Shown here: in pieces, positions 16,938 to 24,162 of the stretch
Layout: the number at the start of each line of letters is the position of its first letter
Position numbering within the stretch: the first letter of the stretch is position 1
Assembly (NCBI GenBank): GCA_036454645.1
Contig: JAZHSQ010000002.1
Coordinates: forward strand, 46,698-110,697
Length of the DNA stretch: 64,000 nt
Direction: 5' to 3'
DNA from: Olsenella_K sp036454645
GTDB taxonomy: Bacteria > Actinomycetota > Coriobacteriia > Coriobacteriales > Atopobiaceae
Notes under the pieces: generated by a model
The model's database searches: none
What the model was told of the DNA's origin: nothing
What the model saw: only the letters and a program-made list of their open reading frames with translations
Program-made: the position numbers and the translations under genes

Positions 16938-16943
16938 TATTCT
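16938..16943 (+). promoter_or_regulatory. Candidate extended -10 box for the flavodiiron gene
   Basis: TGCTATTCT provides an extended -10 (TGn plus TATTCT), 120 bases before the chosen start of the flavodiiron gene, in a divergent intergenic gap. Confidence 0.4.
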
Positions 16944-17062
16944 CATCCGTAGCTCCAAAGTCGCCGCCCAGCCACGCACGCGACGCGCGGGCGGCTCGAG
17001 AACGGCTCTGAACAGCACTACGGCAGCTTGAGAAGCAAGTGACTTGAGAAGGGATGGACTCC

Positions 17063-18268
17063 ATGCTGAGCGCAGTCAAGGTTCTGCCCGATGTCTACTG
17101 GGTCGGCGGCGTGGACTGGAACGCCCGCGAGTTCCACGGCTACACGACCGAGGACGGCATCACGTACAACGCCTACCTCATCCTGGACGAGAAGGTCACC
17201 CTCGTCGACACCGCCAAGGTCACCTTCAAGGACGAGTTCCTGCAGCGCATCGCCAGCGTGATCGACCCGTCGAAGATCGACGTCGTCATCTGCAACCACG
17301 TGGAGATGGACCACTCCGGCAACATCCCCGCCATCAAGGAGCTGGCACCCTCCTTGCAGATCTATTGCTCGCCGCAGGCGGTCAAGGAGCTCACGGCCCA
17401 CTACGGCGACCTCGGCTACACCCCGGTCAAGACGGGCGACACCCTCTCCATCGGCCGCCGCACCCTCTCCTTCGTGCAGACGCCCATGGTCCACTGGCCC
17501 GATAACATGGTCACGCTCGACGTGGAGGACAAGATCCTCTTCTCCAACGACGCCTTCGGCCAGCACTTCGCCAGCTCCGCCCGCTTCGACGACGAGAACG
17601 ACATCCACGAGGTCATGAAGCAGGCGCGCAAGTACTACGCCAACATCGTGCAGCCCTACCGCTTGCAGGCGGCCAACGCCGTGAAGGCCGTGCGCTCCCT
17701 GGGCCCGGACGCGATCGACCTGATCGCTCCCGCCCACGGCATCATCTGGCGCAGCTACGTGAAGGACATCCTCGCCGCCTACGAGGACGTCTTCACCTCC
17801 GGCAGGCTCGAGGACAAGGCCCTCATCGCCTACGACTCCATGTGGGGCTCCACCGACAAGATAGCGCACGCCATCTGCGACGCCTTCCTCGCCGAGGGCG
17901 TGGCCGCCCACCTCATGGACCTCAAGGCCAACCACCTCTCCGACGCGATGGACGTCTTCATGGACTCCCGCTACGTCGCGGTCGGCTCGCCCACGCTCAA
18001 CAGCAACATGATGCCCCTGACCTCCTCGTTCCTGACCTACATGCGCGGGCTTTCGCCCAAGCAGAACAACGGCGATCGCGTCGGCTTCGCCTTCGGCTCC
18101 TACGGCTGGGCGCCGCTCGGCCCCAAGAACATCCAGGCGGAGCTCGAGGCCGACGGCTTCCAGACGCCGGAGGCGCCCTTCATGTCCAACTGGATCCCGA
18201 CCCAGGACTACCTCGACGAGGTCCGCGAGAAGGTCCGCGCCGTGGTGAGGGCCCAGCGGCAGGCGTAG
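17063..18268 (+). CDS. FprA-type flavodiiron protein (A-type flavoprotein)
   Basis: Reduces oxygen to water or nitric oxide to nitrous oxide in anaerobes. The N-terminal metallo-beta-lactamase-like half has the diiron ligands: NHVEMDHSGN, the His in PMVHWPDNM, the Asp in FSNDAFGQH and the His in APAHGIIW. The C-terminal flavodoxin half binds FMN (YDSMWGSTDKIA; GSPTLNSNMMP; GSYGW). No rubredoxin domain is fused, so this is class A. The ATG at 17063 is preferred because AGAAGGG lies nine bases upstream; the ATG at 17054 abuts it. The gene stands alone with its own terminator. It fits an anaerobe meeting oxygen. Confidence 0.95.
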   Translation: MLSAVKVLPDVYWVGGVDWNAREFHGYTTEDGITYNAYLILDEKVTLVDTAKVTFKDEFLQRIASVIDPSKIDVVICNHVEMDHSGNIPAIKELAPSLQIYCSPQAVKELTAHYGDLGYTPVKTGDTLSIGRRTLSFVQTPMVHWPDNMVTLDVEDKILFSNDAFGQHFASSARFDDENDIHEVMKQARKYYANIVQPYRLQAANAVKAVRSLGPDAIDLIAPAHGIIWRSYVKDILAAYEDVFTSGRLEDKALIAYDSMWGSTDKIAHAICDAFLAEGVAAHLMDLKANHLSDAMDVFMDSRYVAVGSPTLNSNMMPLTSSFLTYMRGLSPKQNNGDRVGFAFGSYGWAPLGPKNIQAELEADGFQTPEAPFMSNWIPTQDYLDEVREKVRAVVRAQRQA

Positions 18269-18334
18269 CCGCGCGGTGCGGCGGCCCGCGCGCGGCGCGA
18301 CACGCTTGCGGTGCGCAAGGTGCCCTAGCAGCAC

Positions 18335-18375
18335 GAGAGCGGGACCCGGCCGGCTGGCCGGGTCCCGCTCTTTTT
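18335..18375 (+). terminator. Intrinsic terminator of the flavodiiron gene
   Basis: A perfect 16-bp stem (AGAGCGGGACCCGGCC at 18336-18351 with its complement at 18356-18371) has a 4-base loop and a run of five T residues ending at 18375. Confidence 0.95.
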
Positions 18376-18827
18376 GTACCACGGGGATAGGCGACGCCGG
18401 CGGGGAGGCGTCGACGGCGGAGCGTCGAATGCGCAGGCGCCACGCCAGGCCAGGCGGGACGCGGCGCCCGATGCCGGGCGGAGGCGTCTGCGCAACATCC
18501 TGAGCCAGGTATTGCAGTTTTGGGAGTTATGGACGGGTCCCGGGGGTACCGGCGCTCCCGGACCCAGCACATGCGGCAGTCAACTGGGGTTTCTCCAAAC
18601 GGGACCGTTCCACGGGAGCCGCTCGCGCGCGCCGGGCCGCCCCATGCCGCACGCCTCAAGGTCGGGGACGTACATAAGTCGGAAATCTGCAGCAACCCGC
18701 CCTCGGAATTGCGCCAGGCCCATCACGGCGGGCCCATCGCGGCGGGCGCGGAGCCCATCGGAGCAGCGGCACGAGCCGACCCGCTGGGCGCGCCGGAGCA
18801 GCGGCGCAGCGCCGGCCCGCCGGGCCC
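18376..18827. other. Gene-free stretch holding the second copy of the intergenic repeat
   Basis: No gene is supported between the flavodiiron terminator and the end of the split SGNH gene. The segment contains repeat copy B (18512-18684). The flanking DNA is GC-rich and shows nothing else I can name. Confidence 0.6.
18512..18684 (+). repeat. Intergenic repeat element, copy B
   Basis: Starts with the same 25-base block as copy A (TTGCAGTTTTGGGAG and ten more bases) and ends with the same 16-base block CGTACATAAGTCGGAA (18669-18684). The short block GTCAACnGGnGTT is at 18579. Length is 173 bases against 152 in copy A. It lies after a terminator and before a convergent gene, so it is not an obvious promoter or leader of either neighbour. 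Confidence 0.8.
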
Positions 18828-19031
18828 CTACCGACCGCTCTCGTACCTGACGGTCGCGTCGCTGTAGTGGTCGTACTCCACGTCCGTGCCCGCGATGCGG
18901 TCGTAGACCCTGACGTCGTACGTCCCGCTGGCGGGCGGCTCGAAGCTGAAGTCGGGGTCGGCGTCGTAGTCCCTCTGCGCCACGACCTCGCCCGTGGCCG
19001 CGTCGGTCACGACCACCTTGAACTCCACCCG
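18828..19031 (-). pseudogene. C-terminal extension cut off from the SGNH/DltD-like gene by an in-frame amber codon
   Basis: This open segment continues in exactly the same frame as the gene ending at 19032, separated only by the TAG stop and a CGG codon. Its 66-67 residues (RVEFKVVVTDAATGEVVAQ onward to YESGR) align with the C-terminal domain of the paralogue at 22515-23990, where the same spot reads GPDTTVEYQVVK without a stop. It could be a dead remnant after a nonsense mutation, a readthrough extension, or a tiny gene restarted at the GTG at 19028. There is no ribosome binding site of its own. Confidence 0.7.
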
Positions 19032-20195
19032 CTAGTTGGGGCCGGAGTAGGTGTAGGCGTCCACGTGCACGCCGTCGCCCTCGACGTACGCGTCCACGAA
19101 GACCGGGGCGTCGTGGGTGAGCGACCCCAGGTACTCGTCCCAGGCGTCGTAGGAATAGAACTCTCCGCTCACGTCCTCCCCCGCGTCGACGCGCGAGAGG
19201 TAGCTCGCGACCTGCTCGCTGTAGCGGGTGGCGGCGGCGAGGTCGAAGTGCGCGTTATCCCAGAAGTCATCCTCGGAGAACTCGGACCAGAAGTCCCTCT
19301 GCAGGTTGAAGTCCAGGTAGTGGCCGCCGTGGGACTCGCAGATCCGCTTGACCTCTCCCATGTTCTCGACGTAGGTGTCGCCGTACATGACGATGCGGTA
19401 GGTGGGCAGCGGCGGGACAATGACGTCCAGCTCGATCCCGTTCTCCTCGCAGACCTCCGCGATCCTGGTGATGCGCTCGCGCGCGTCCTCCGTCATGCCC
19501 CCGACCACCTCGTCGTCGGAGAGGTTGTCCTCGTGCATCTTCTCGGACGTGTTGGTCGAGAAGCCCCTGCCCATGTAGTGCTCCTCGGGGGTGTACACCT
19601 CCGCGGACTCCTCCGCGCTCATGCCCGAGAGCCTGCGCGACACGTTGCCGCCCACCTCGTCGGGATCCACGCCCAGGATCGTCCACGGCGCCAGGGCGCC
19701 CAGGGAGACCGGCTGGTTCACGAACTCGGGGTCCGCGGCCACGTGCCAGAGCTGTGCCACCTTGTAGCCAGGGAGCTGCCCGATGCCGCGCGCCTGCGCC
19801 ATCGCGACGCGCGACACGACGGACTCCTCGGTGACTATGTCGTTGTAGGAGACGCCGAGCACCACGCGCTTGAGGCTGGAGCCCCTGCGCGCGAGGACCG
19901 CCTCGAGCGTGTCCAACGAGGCACCGGGCGTGCCCTGGCCCAGCGCGAGGTTGAACGAGTCCGTCCCCAGCACGGGGTCGATCACGTCCGGGTCGAGAAA
20001 GACCTCGGTGGTGGAGGAGCCGACGTAGATGGCGTCGATCTCGTCCTCGCACGAGTAGTAGTCGCGCCACGCCAGCTCGGTGTGAGACCCGTAGGGCAGC
20101 AGGGCGTACGAGAGGGCCACGTCCAGGCCGACAAAGACCGCGACCAGGACCAGCGCCTTCGCTGCGACCTTCCAGGCCTTGCTCCGTCTCGACAA
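19032..20195 (-). CDS. DltD/SGNH hydrolase-like membrane-anchored protein (prematurely stopped)
   Basis: A 387-residue protein with an N-terminal membrane anchor (residues 10-33) and an extracytoplasmic SGNH-type domain. The nucleophile motif is YVGSSTTEVF (Ser60 or Ser61) and the Asp/His pair is DNAHFD (Asp313, His316). DltD-like proteins help transfer acyl groups to surface polymers. It is a clear paralogue of the gene at 22515-23990. It begins with TTG preceded by AAGGGGAG. It ends at an in-frame TAG inside what is a continuing beta domain in the paralogue, so the protein probably lost its last 67 residues. Confidence 0.8.
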   Translation of the reverse strand: MSRRSKAWKVAAKALVLVAVFVGLDVALSYALLPYGSHTELAWRDYYSCEDEIDAIYVGSSTTEVFLDPDVIDPVLGTDSFNLALGQGTPGASLDTLEAVLARRGSSLKRVVLGVSYNDIVTEESVVSRVAMAQARGIGQLPGYKVAQLWHVAADPEFVNQPVSLGALAPWTILGVDPDEVGGNVSRRLSGMSAEESAEVYTPEEHYMGRGFSTNTSEKMHEDNLSDDEVVGGMTEDARERITRIAEVCEENGIELDVIVPPLPTYRIVMYGDTYVENMGEVKRICESHGGHYLDFNLQRDFWSEFSEDDFWDNAHFDLAAATRYSEQVASYLSRVDAGEDVSGEFYSYDAWDEYLGSLTHDAPVFVDAYVEGDGVHVDAYTYSGPN

Positions 20196-20667
20196 GCGAC
20201 TCCCCTTCTGCCCGCTCCGTTACGTAGAACCAGCGCACGACCGTCGGCGCGCGTGGAGGCGGCACTCGAGGACGTTGCCCCAGGGCGCTGCCTGGCGATA
20301 TGCCGTGCGGGATTATACCTGCCGCTCCCGGCGTCCCGAGGGCCGGCCCCCCTTCTCAAGGAAACCTGCAGATATGGTACGGCCGCGGTGGGAGGGCCGG
20401 GGCCGTGGCGCCCGCGGTTTCGTGGGCTTACCATGCACATTCAGGAAAGCGCAAGTCGCGCGGCCATAATGGACCGTGCGGCGCAGCGAGGCGTGCGGCG
20501 CCGCGCGGCGTGCGGCGCACCCGGGCCGCTGCGGACGACGGGGCGCGTGGCGCAGCCGCGTCCCAGCGCGGGGCCAGCCCATACGGAACCGCGACCACAA
20601 CCATCCAAGACCAGCAACGGCCGCCCGGAGCCCAGCGGCGGCCGCCCGGCCGAGCATTGGAGCGCAC
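20196..20667. other. Divergent intergenic region between the SGNH gene and the dltA-like gene
   Basis: This 470-base stretch separates two divergent genes. It contains a minus-strand TATAAT box and a plus-strand CATAAT box (20465-20470). Otherwise it is GC-rich, with no gene or repeat that I can support. Confidence 0.5.
20312..20317 (-). promoter_or_regulatory. Candidate -10 box for the SGNH/DltD-like gene
   Basis: A perfect minus-strand TATAAT stands out in GC-rich DNA, 117 bases upstream of the TTG start. No -35 consensus is visible. Confidence 0.45.
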
Positions 20668-22185
20668 ATGAAGAACGTCCTCGATTGGCTCGAGTCCACG
20701 GCCCGGCGCCTGCCCGAGAAGGTCGCCGTCACCGACCCCTCGAGCGACCTCACCTTCTCCCAGCTCATGCGCAACGCGCAGGAGGCCGGCAGCTGGCTCG
20801 CCGCCCGCGTCCAGCCCCGCTGCGCCGTCGCCCTCTTCATGGAGAAGAGCACGCGCGCCCTCGCGGCCATGTACGGCGCGGTCTACGCCGGCGCCTTCTA
20901 CTGCGCGCTCGACGTGCGCCAGCCCAAGGCGCGCATCCTCTCCATCTGCGAGACGCTCAAGCCCGGCGTGATCCTGTGCGACGCGGACAGCGAGGCCCAG
21001 GCGCACGAGTTCTTCTCCGGCACGCCCTGGCAGCTGGCTCGCATCGAGGACGTCTTCGGCGACGTCGACGAGGCCCTTCTCGCCCAGCGCCGCCGTCAGG
21101 CGACCGACGTGGACCCGCTCTACGTCACCTTCACGAGCGGCTCGACCGGCACCCCCAAGGGCGTCGTCACCGCCCAGCGCGGCGTGCTCGACTTCGTGCC
21201 GGCCTTCGATGAGGCCGTCGGCATCACCGAGGACGACGTCCACGGCAACCAGGCGCCCTTCGACTTCGACGCCTCGGTCAAGGACATCTACTCGAGCCTC
21301 TACAAGGGCTCGAGCGTGGTCCTCATCCCGCGCGCGTACTTCCTGCAGCCCACCGTGCTCATGGACTACGTCGCCGACCACGGCTGCACCACCCTCGTGT
21401 GGGCCGTCGGCGCCATGGGCTTCGTCACGATCATGAACGCCTTCGACTACCGCGTGCCCGCCTCCGTCAGGAAGGTGCTCTTCTCCGGCGAGGTCATGCC
21501 CCCCAAGGAGCTGCGCCACTGGCGCCGCTATCTGCCCGACGCCAAGTACGTGAACCTCTACGGCCCCACAGAGACCACCTGCAACTGCACCTACTTCGAG
21601 GTGCGGCGCGACTACGCCGACGACGAGGTCATCCCCGCCGGCAAGCCCTTCGCCGACGAGCGCGTCTTCCTGCTGGACGAGCAGGACCGCGAGGTCAGCG
21701 AGCCCAACGTGCGCGGCGAGGTGTGCGTGAGCGGCACCACCTTGGCGCTCGGCTACCTGGACAACGCGGAGAAGACCGCCTCGGCCTTCATGCAGAACCC
21801 GGCGAACGACCGCTGGATGGAGACGATCTACCGCACCGGCGACCTCGCCACCTGGAACGAGGACGGCGACCTCGTCTACGCCACGCGCAAGGACAACCAG
21901 ATCAAGCACATGGGCCAGCGCATCGAGCTGGGTGAGATCGAGACGGCGGCGCGCGGCGGCGTGGGCGTGGAGAACGCCTGCTGCCTCTACGACCACCGCC
22001 GCAAGAAGATCCGCCTCTTCTACGTAGGCACGACCGAGAAGGACGACCTCCTCGCCGCCCTCCACCAGGCGCTCCCGGAGTACATGATCCCCAACTCCAC
22101 CAAGCCGCTCGATCGGTTCCCCCTGACGAGTAGCGGTAAGATTGACCGCAAGGAGCTCAAGGCGCAGGCGCGCATCAAGGACTGA
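20668..22185 (+). CDS. dltA: Amino acid-adenylating enzyme, DltA-like (D-alanine-carrier protein ligase)
   Basis: A 505-residue cytoplasmic enzyme of the ANL superfamily that should activate an amino acid (D-alanine by family) and load it on the adjacent carrier protein. Signature motifs are YVTFTSGSTGTPKGV (P-loop-like), NLYGPTETTCNCTYFEV, YRTGDLATWNEDG, RKDNQIKHMGQRIELGEIE and a C-terminal SGKIDRKEL with the catalytic Lys. Length matches DltA. The ATG has GGAG six bases upstream. A carrier protein gene follows after 16 bases and an SGNH protein after that. No dltB lies adjacent, unlike classical dlt operons, so the acyl donor identity is an inference. Confidence 0.88.
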   Translation: MKNVLDWLESTARRLPEKVAVTDPSSDLTFSQLMRNAQEAGSWLAARVQPRCAVALFMEKSTRALAAMYGAVYAGAFYCALDVRQPKARILSICETLKPGVILCDADSEAQAHEFFSGTPWQLARIEDVFGDVDEALLAQRRRQATDVDPLYVTFTSGSTGTPKGVVTAQRGVLDFVPAFDEAVGITEDDVHGNQAPFDFDASVKDIYSSLYKGSSVVLIPRAYFLQPTVLMDYVADHGCTTLVWAVGAMGFVTIMNAFDYRVPASVRKVLFSGEVMPPKELRHWRRYLPDAKYVNLYGPTETTCNCTYFEVRRDYADDEVIPAGKPFADERVFLLDEQDREVSEPNVRGEVCVSGTTLALGYLDNAEKTASAFMQNPANDRWMETIYRTGDLATWNEDGDLVYATRKDNQIKHMGQRIELGEIETAARGGVGVENACCLYDHRRKKIRLFYVGTTEKDDLLAALHQALPEYMIPNSTKPLDRFPLTSSGKIDRKELKAQARIKD

Positions 22186-22201
22186 AAGGAAAGGGGCACC
22201 C

Positions 22202-22447
22202 ATGGACGAGGTCACGCTGGACGACGTAATCGAGGTTCTCGAGGACGTGAAGGAGGACGTGGACTACGAGAGCGAGACCGCCCTCGTGGACGACCGCGTG
22301 CTCGACTCCTTCGACATCCTCTCGCTCATCAGCGCGCTCAACGACGAGTTCGACGTCTCCATCCCCGCCAAGGACATCCTGCCCAAGAACTTCAACAGCG
22401 CCCAGGACATCCTCGCCCTGGTCAAGAGGCTGCAAGAAGAGGACTAG
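22202..22447 (+). CDS. dltC: Acyl/aminoacyl carrier protein, DltC-like
   Basis: An 81-residue acidic protein with the phosphopantetheine attachment motif DSFDIL (Ser36). This is the usual small four-helix carrier. DltC carries D-alanine as a thioester from DltA to the membrane transfer step. AAAGGGG before the ATG sets the start. It lies 16 bases after the dltA-like gene and 67 before the SGNH-like gene, so the three are surely one operon. Confidence 0.9.
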   Translation: MDEVTLDDVIEVLEDVKEDVDYESETALVDDRVLDSFDILSLISALNDEFDVSIPAKDILPKNFNSAQDILALVKRLQEED

Positions 22448-22514
22448 GGACCAGCTGGCGTCCGCGAGGACGGGCGAGAAGGACCGCGAGAGCCGCGAAG
22501 AGGATGCGCACGTC

Positions 22515-23990
22515 GTGAAAGAGCCACAGAACTCCCCCTCCCCCGCAAGCGACGCCACGAGCGGCGAGGCGAGGGGCGTCTCTGAAGACGCGCCAGCAGA
22601 CGGCAGGCAGTCTCCCGGCAAGCGGGGACGCAGGTCCGGACGCTGGCGCGTCCTCTGCCACGCCCTCGTCCTCGTCGCGGTGCTCGTCCTCTCGGACGTG
22701 CTCATCACCCTCGCGTTCGAGCCCTACGAGGCGCCGACCTACCTGTCCTGGGTCAACTACCGCGAGAACGCCCCCGCGCACATCGACAACCTCATCGTGG
22801 GCGCCTCCACCGCCCTCGAGGGGCTCGACCCGGACACCATCGACGAGTCCCTGGGCACAACCACCTTCAACCAGGGGTTCTACGGCGTCTCCTACAAGAA
22901 CGTCGAGCGCACCATGACCACCATCGCCGGCGAGCGCGACCTCAAGCGCGTCTTCGTGGGCGTGAGCTACGAGTCTCTCGCCTCGTGGCCCAACGTCTAC
23001 TCCGATGCGATCTTCGCGCAGTCCAAGCTCTACGGCGAGAGCCTCCCCGAGCAGGCGAGCGACTGCCTCGGCATGCTCCTCGACGGGCAGTACCTCTACA
23101 AGCCCGCGAGCTTCGCCTTCCTCGCGCCCTGGACCGTGGACAACGTGGGCACCGACCCCGTGGACGTGGGCAACAACATCCGCAAGCGCCTCACCCTGAC
23201 GCCCAGGGAGCTCGTGGCCACCGTGCCGGACTACTCCGAGAAGGGCTACGTCACCCACTCGCTCTCGGGCACGGTCGACCTCGACCAGCTCGCCTCCGAC
23301 ACCCTTCCCCTGCCCACGGGCTCGGGCGAGGAGTTCGTCCAGGCGAACCTCGATCGCGTCGCCCGGATGTGCTCCTACTGCCGGGACCACGGCATAGAGA
23401 TCTACGTGATCATGATGCCGCGACAGGACTTCAACGTCTTGAACCTCGGGAGCTCCTATCCCGAGCAGGCGGCGCGCCTCCAGCAGGCGGTCGAGCAGGC
23501 GGGCGGCACCTACCTGGACGCGAACGCGCTCGACCCCTCCTTCTACCGCGCGGGCGCGGATGACTTCGTGGACGAGCAGCACCTCAACCACGGGGGCGCC
23601 GAGCGCTTCTCCGCCGTCCTCTCCCGTCTGGTGACCGAGCACGAGGCTGGCACGGACCTCGCCAGCCTCTGCCTTCCCTACGACCAGTGGGATGGCTACG
23701 CCGCCTCCCTTGCTGGGCGCCTCTGTCTCCTGCAGTGCTCCGCCACCCTCTCCGAGGGCACGCTCGACCTCGAGGCCATCCCGACCGCAGGCCCCGACAC
23801 CACGGTCGAGTACCAGGTCGTGAAGGTCCATGCGGACGGGAGCGAGGAGGAGCTGCGCGGTTGGTCGACCGACCCCGGCTTCTCGACCCGCCTCGAGGGA
23901 CACGGCGCCGTCATCATACGCGTCAACGCCCGCACCCAGGGCTCGGACGCCCCCTACGAGCGCTACTGGCAGAAGGACCTCTCGTACTAG
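22515..23990 (+). CDS. DltD/SGNH hydrolase-like membrane-anchored protein, intact paralogue
   Basis: A 491-residue protein starting at GTG, with a hydrophilic basic N-terminal extension of about 45 residues, a membrane anchor (residues 47-68) and an extracytoplasmic SGNH domain. The nucleophile motif is IVGASTALEG (Ser98) and the Asp/His pair is DEQH (Asp353, His356). The C-terminus adds a beta domain (about residues 405-490) that aligns with the amber-separated segment at 18828-19031. It is third in the dltA-dltC-like operon and likely completes acyl transfer outside the membrane. Confidence 0.83.
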   Translation: MKEPQNSPSPASDATSGEARGVSEDAPADGRQSPGKRGRRSGRWRVLCHALVLVAVLVLSDVLITLAFEPYEAPTYLSWVNYRENAPAHIDNLIVGASTALEGLDPDTIDESLGTTTFNQGFYGVSYKNVERTMTTIAGERDLKRVFVGVSYESLASWPNVYSDAIFAQSKLYGESLPEQASDCLGMLLDGQYLYKPASFAFLAPWTVDNVGTDPVDVGNNIRKRLTLTPRELVATVPDYSEKGYVTHSLSGTVDLDQLASDTLPLPTGSGEEFVQANLDRVARMCSYCRDHGIEIYVIMMPRQDFNVLNLGSSYPEQAARLQQAVEQAGGTYLDANALDPSFYRAGADDFVDEQHLNHGGAERFSAVLSRLVTEHEAGTDLASLCLPYDQWDGYAASLAGRLCLLQCSATLSEGTLDLEAIPTAGPDTTVEYQVVKVHADGSEEELRGWSTDPGFSTRLEGHGAVIIRVNARTQGSDAPYERYWQKDLSY

Positions 23991-24072
23991 CGGGTCCCCA
24001 CGCAAGCGGGACCTCGCGCACTGGTGCAACCCCAGGTCCTTCTCATGCTTATCGGACTCAGGCGAGACAAGA

Positions 24073-24106
24073 GAGCGGCCTGCGACATTCTCGTCGCAGG
24101 CCGCTC
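24073..24106. terminator. Perfect 14-bp hairpin between convergent genes
   Basis: GAGCGGCCTGCGAC (24073-24086) pairs perfectly with GTCGCAGGCCGCTC (24093-24106) with a 6-base loop, in the gap between the convergent SGNH and L,D-transpeptidase genes. There is no long T run on either strand, but the position supports a bidirectional terminator. Confidence 0.65.
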
Positions 24107-24162
24107 GCAGGTAGGTGCCAGGTGCAGGCCAGTCTCGCGCCTGTAGGCGCCAGACCCGCTCC

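Noticed and set aside
19026..19034. Pyrrolysine or selenocysteine decoding at the amber codon
   Set aside because: The codon is UAG, not UGA, and no pyrrolysine machinery or related methyltransferase context is visible in the window; the paralogue has an ordinary residue there.
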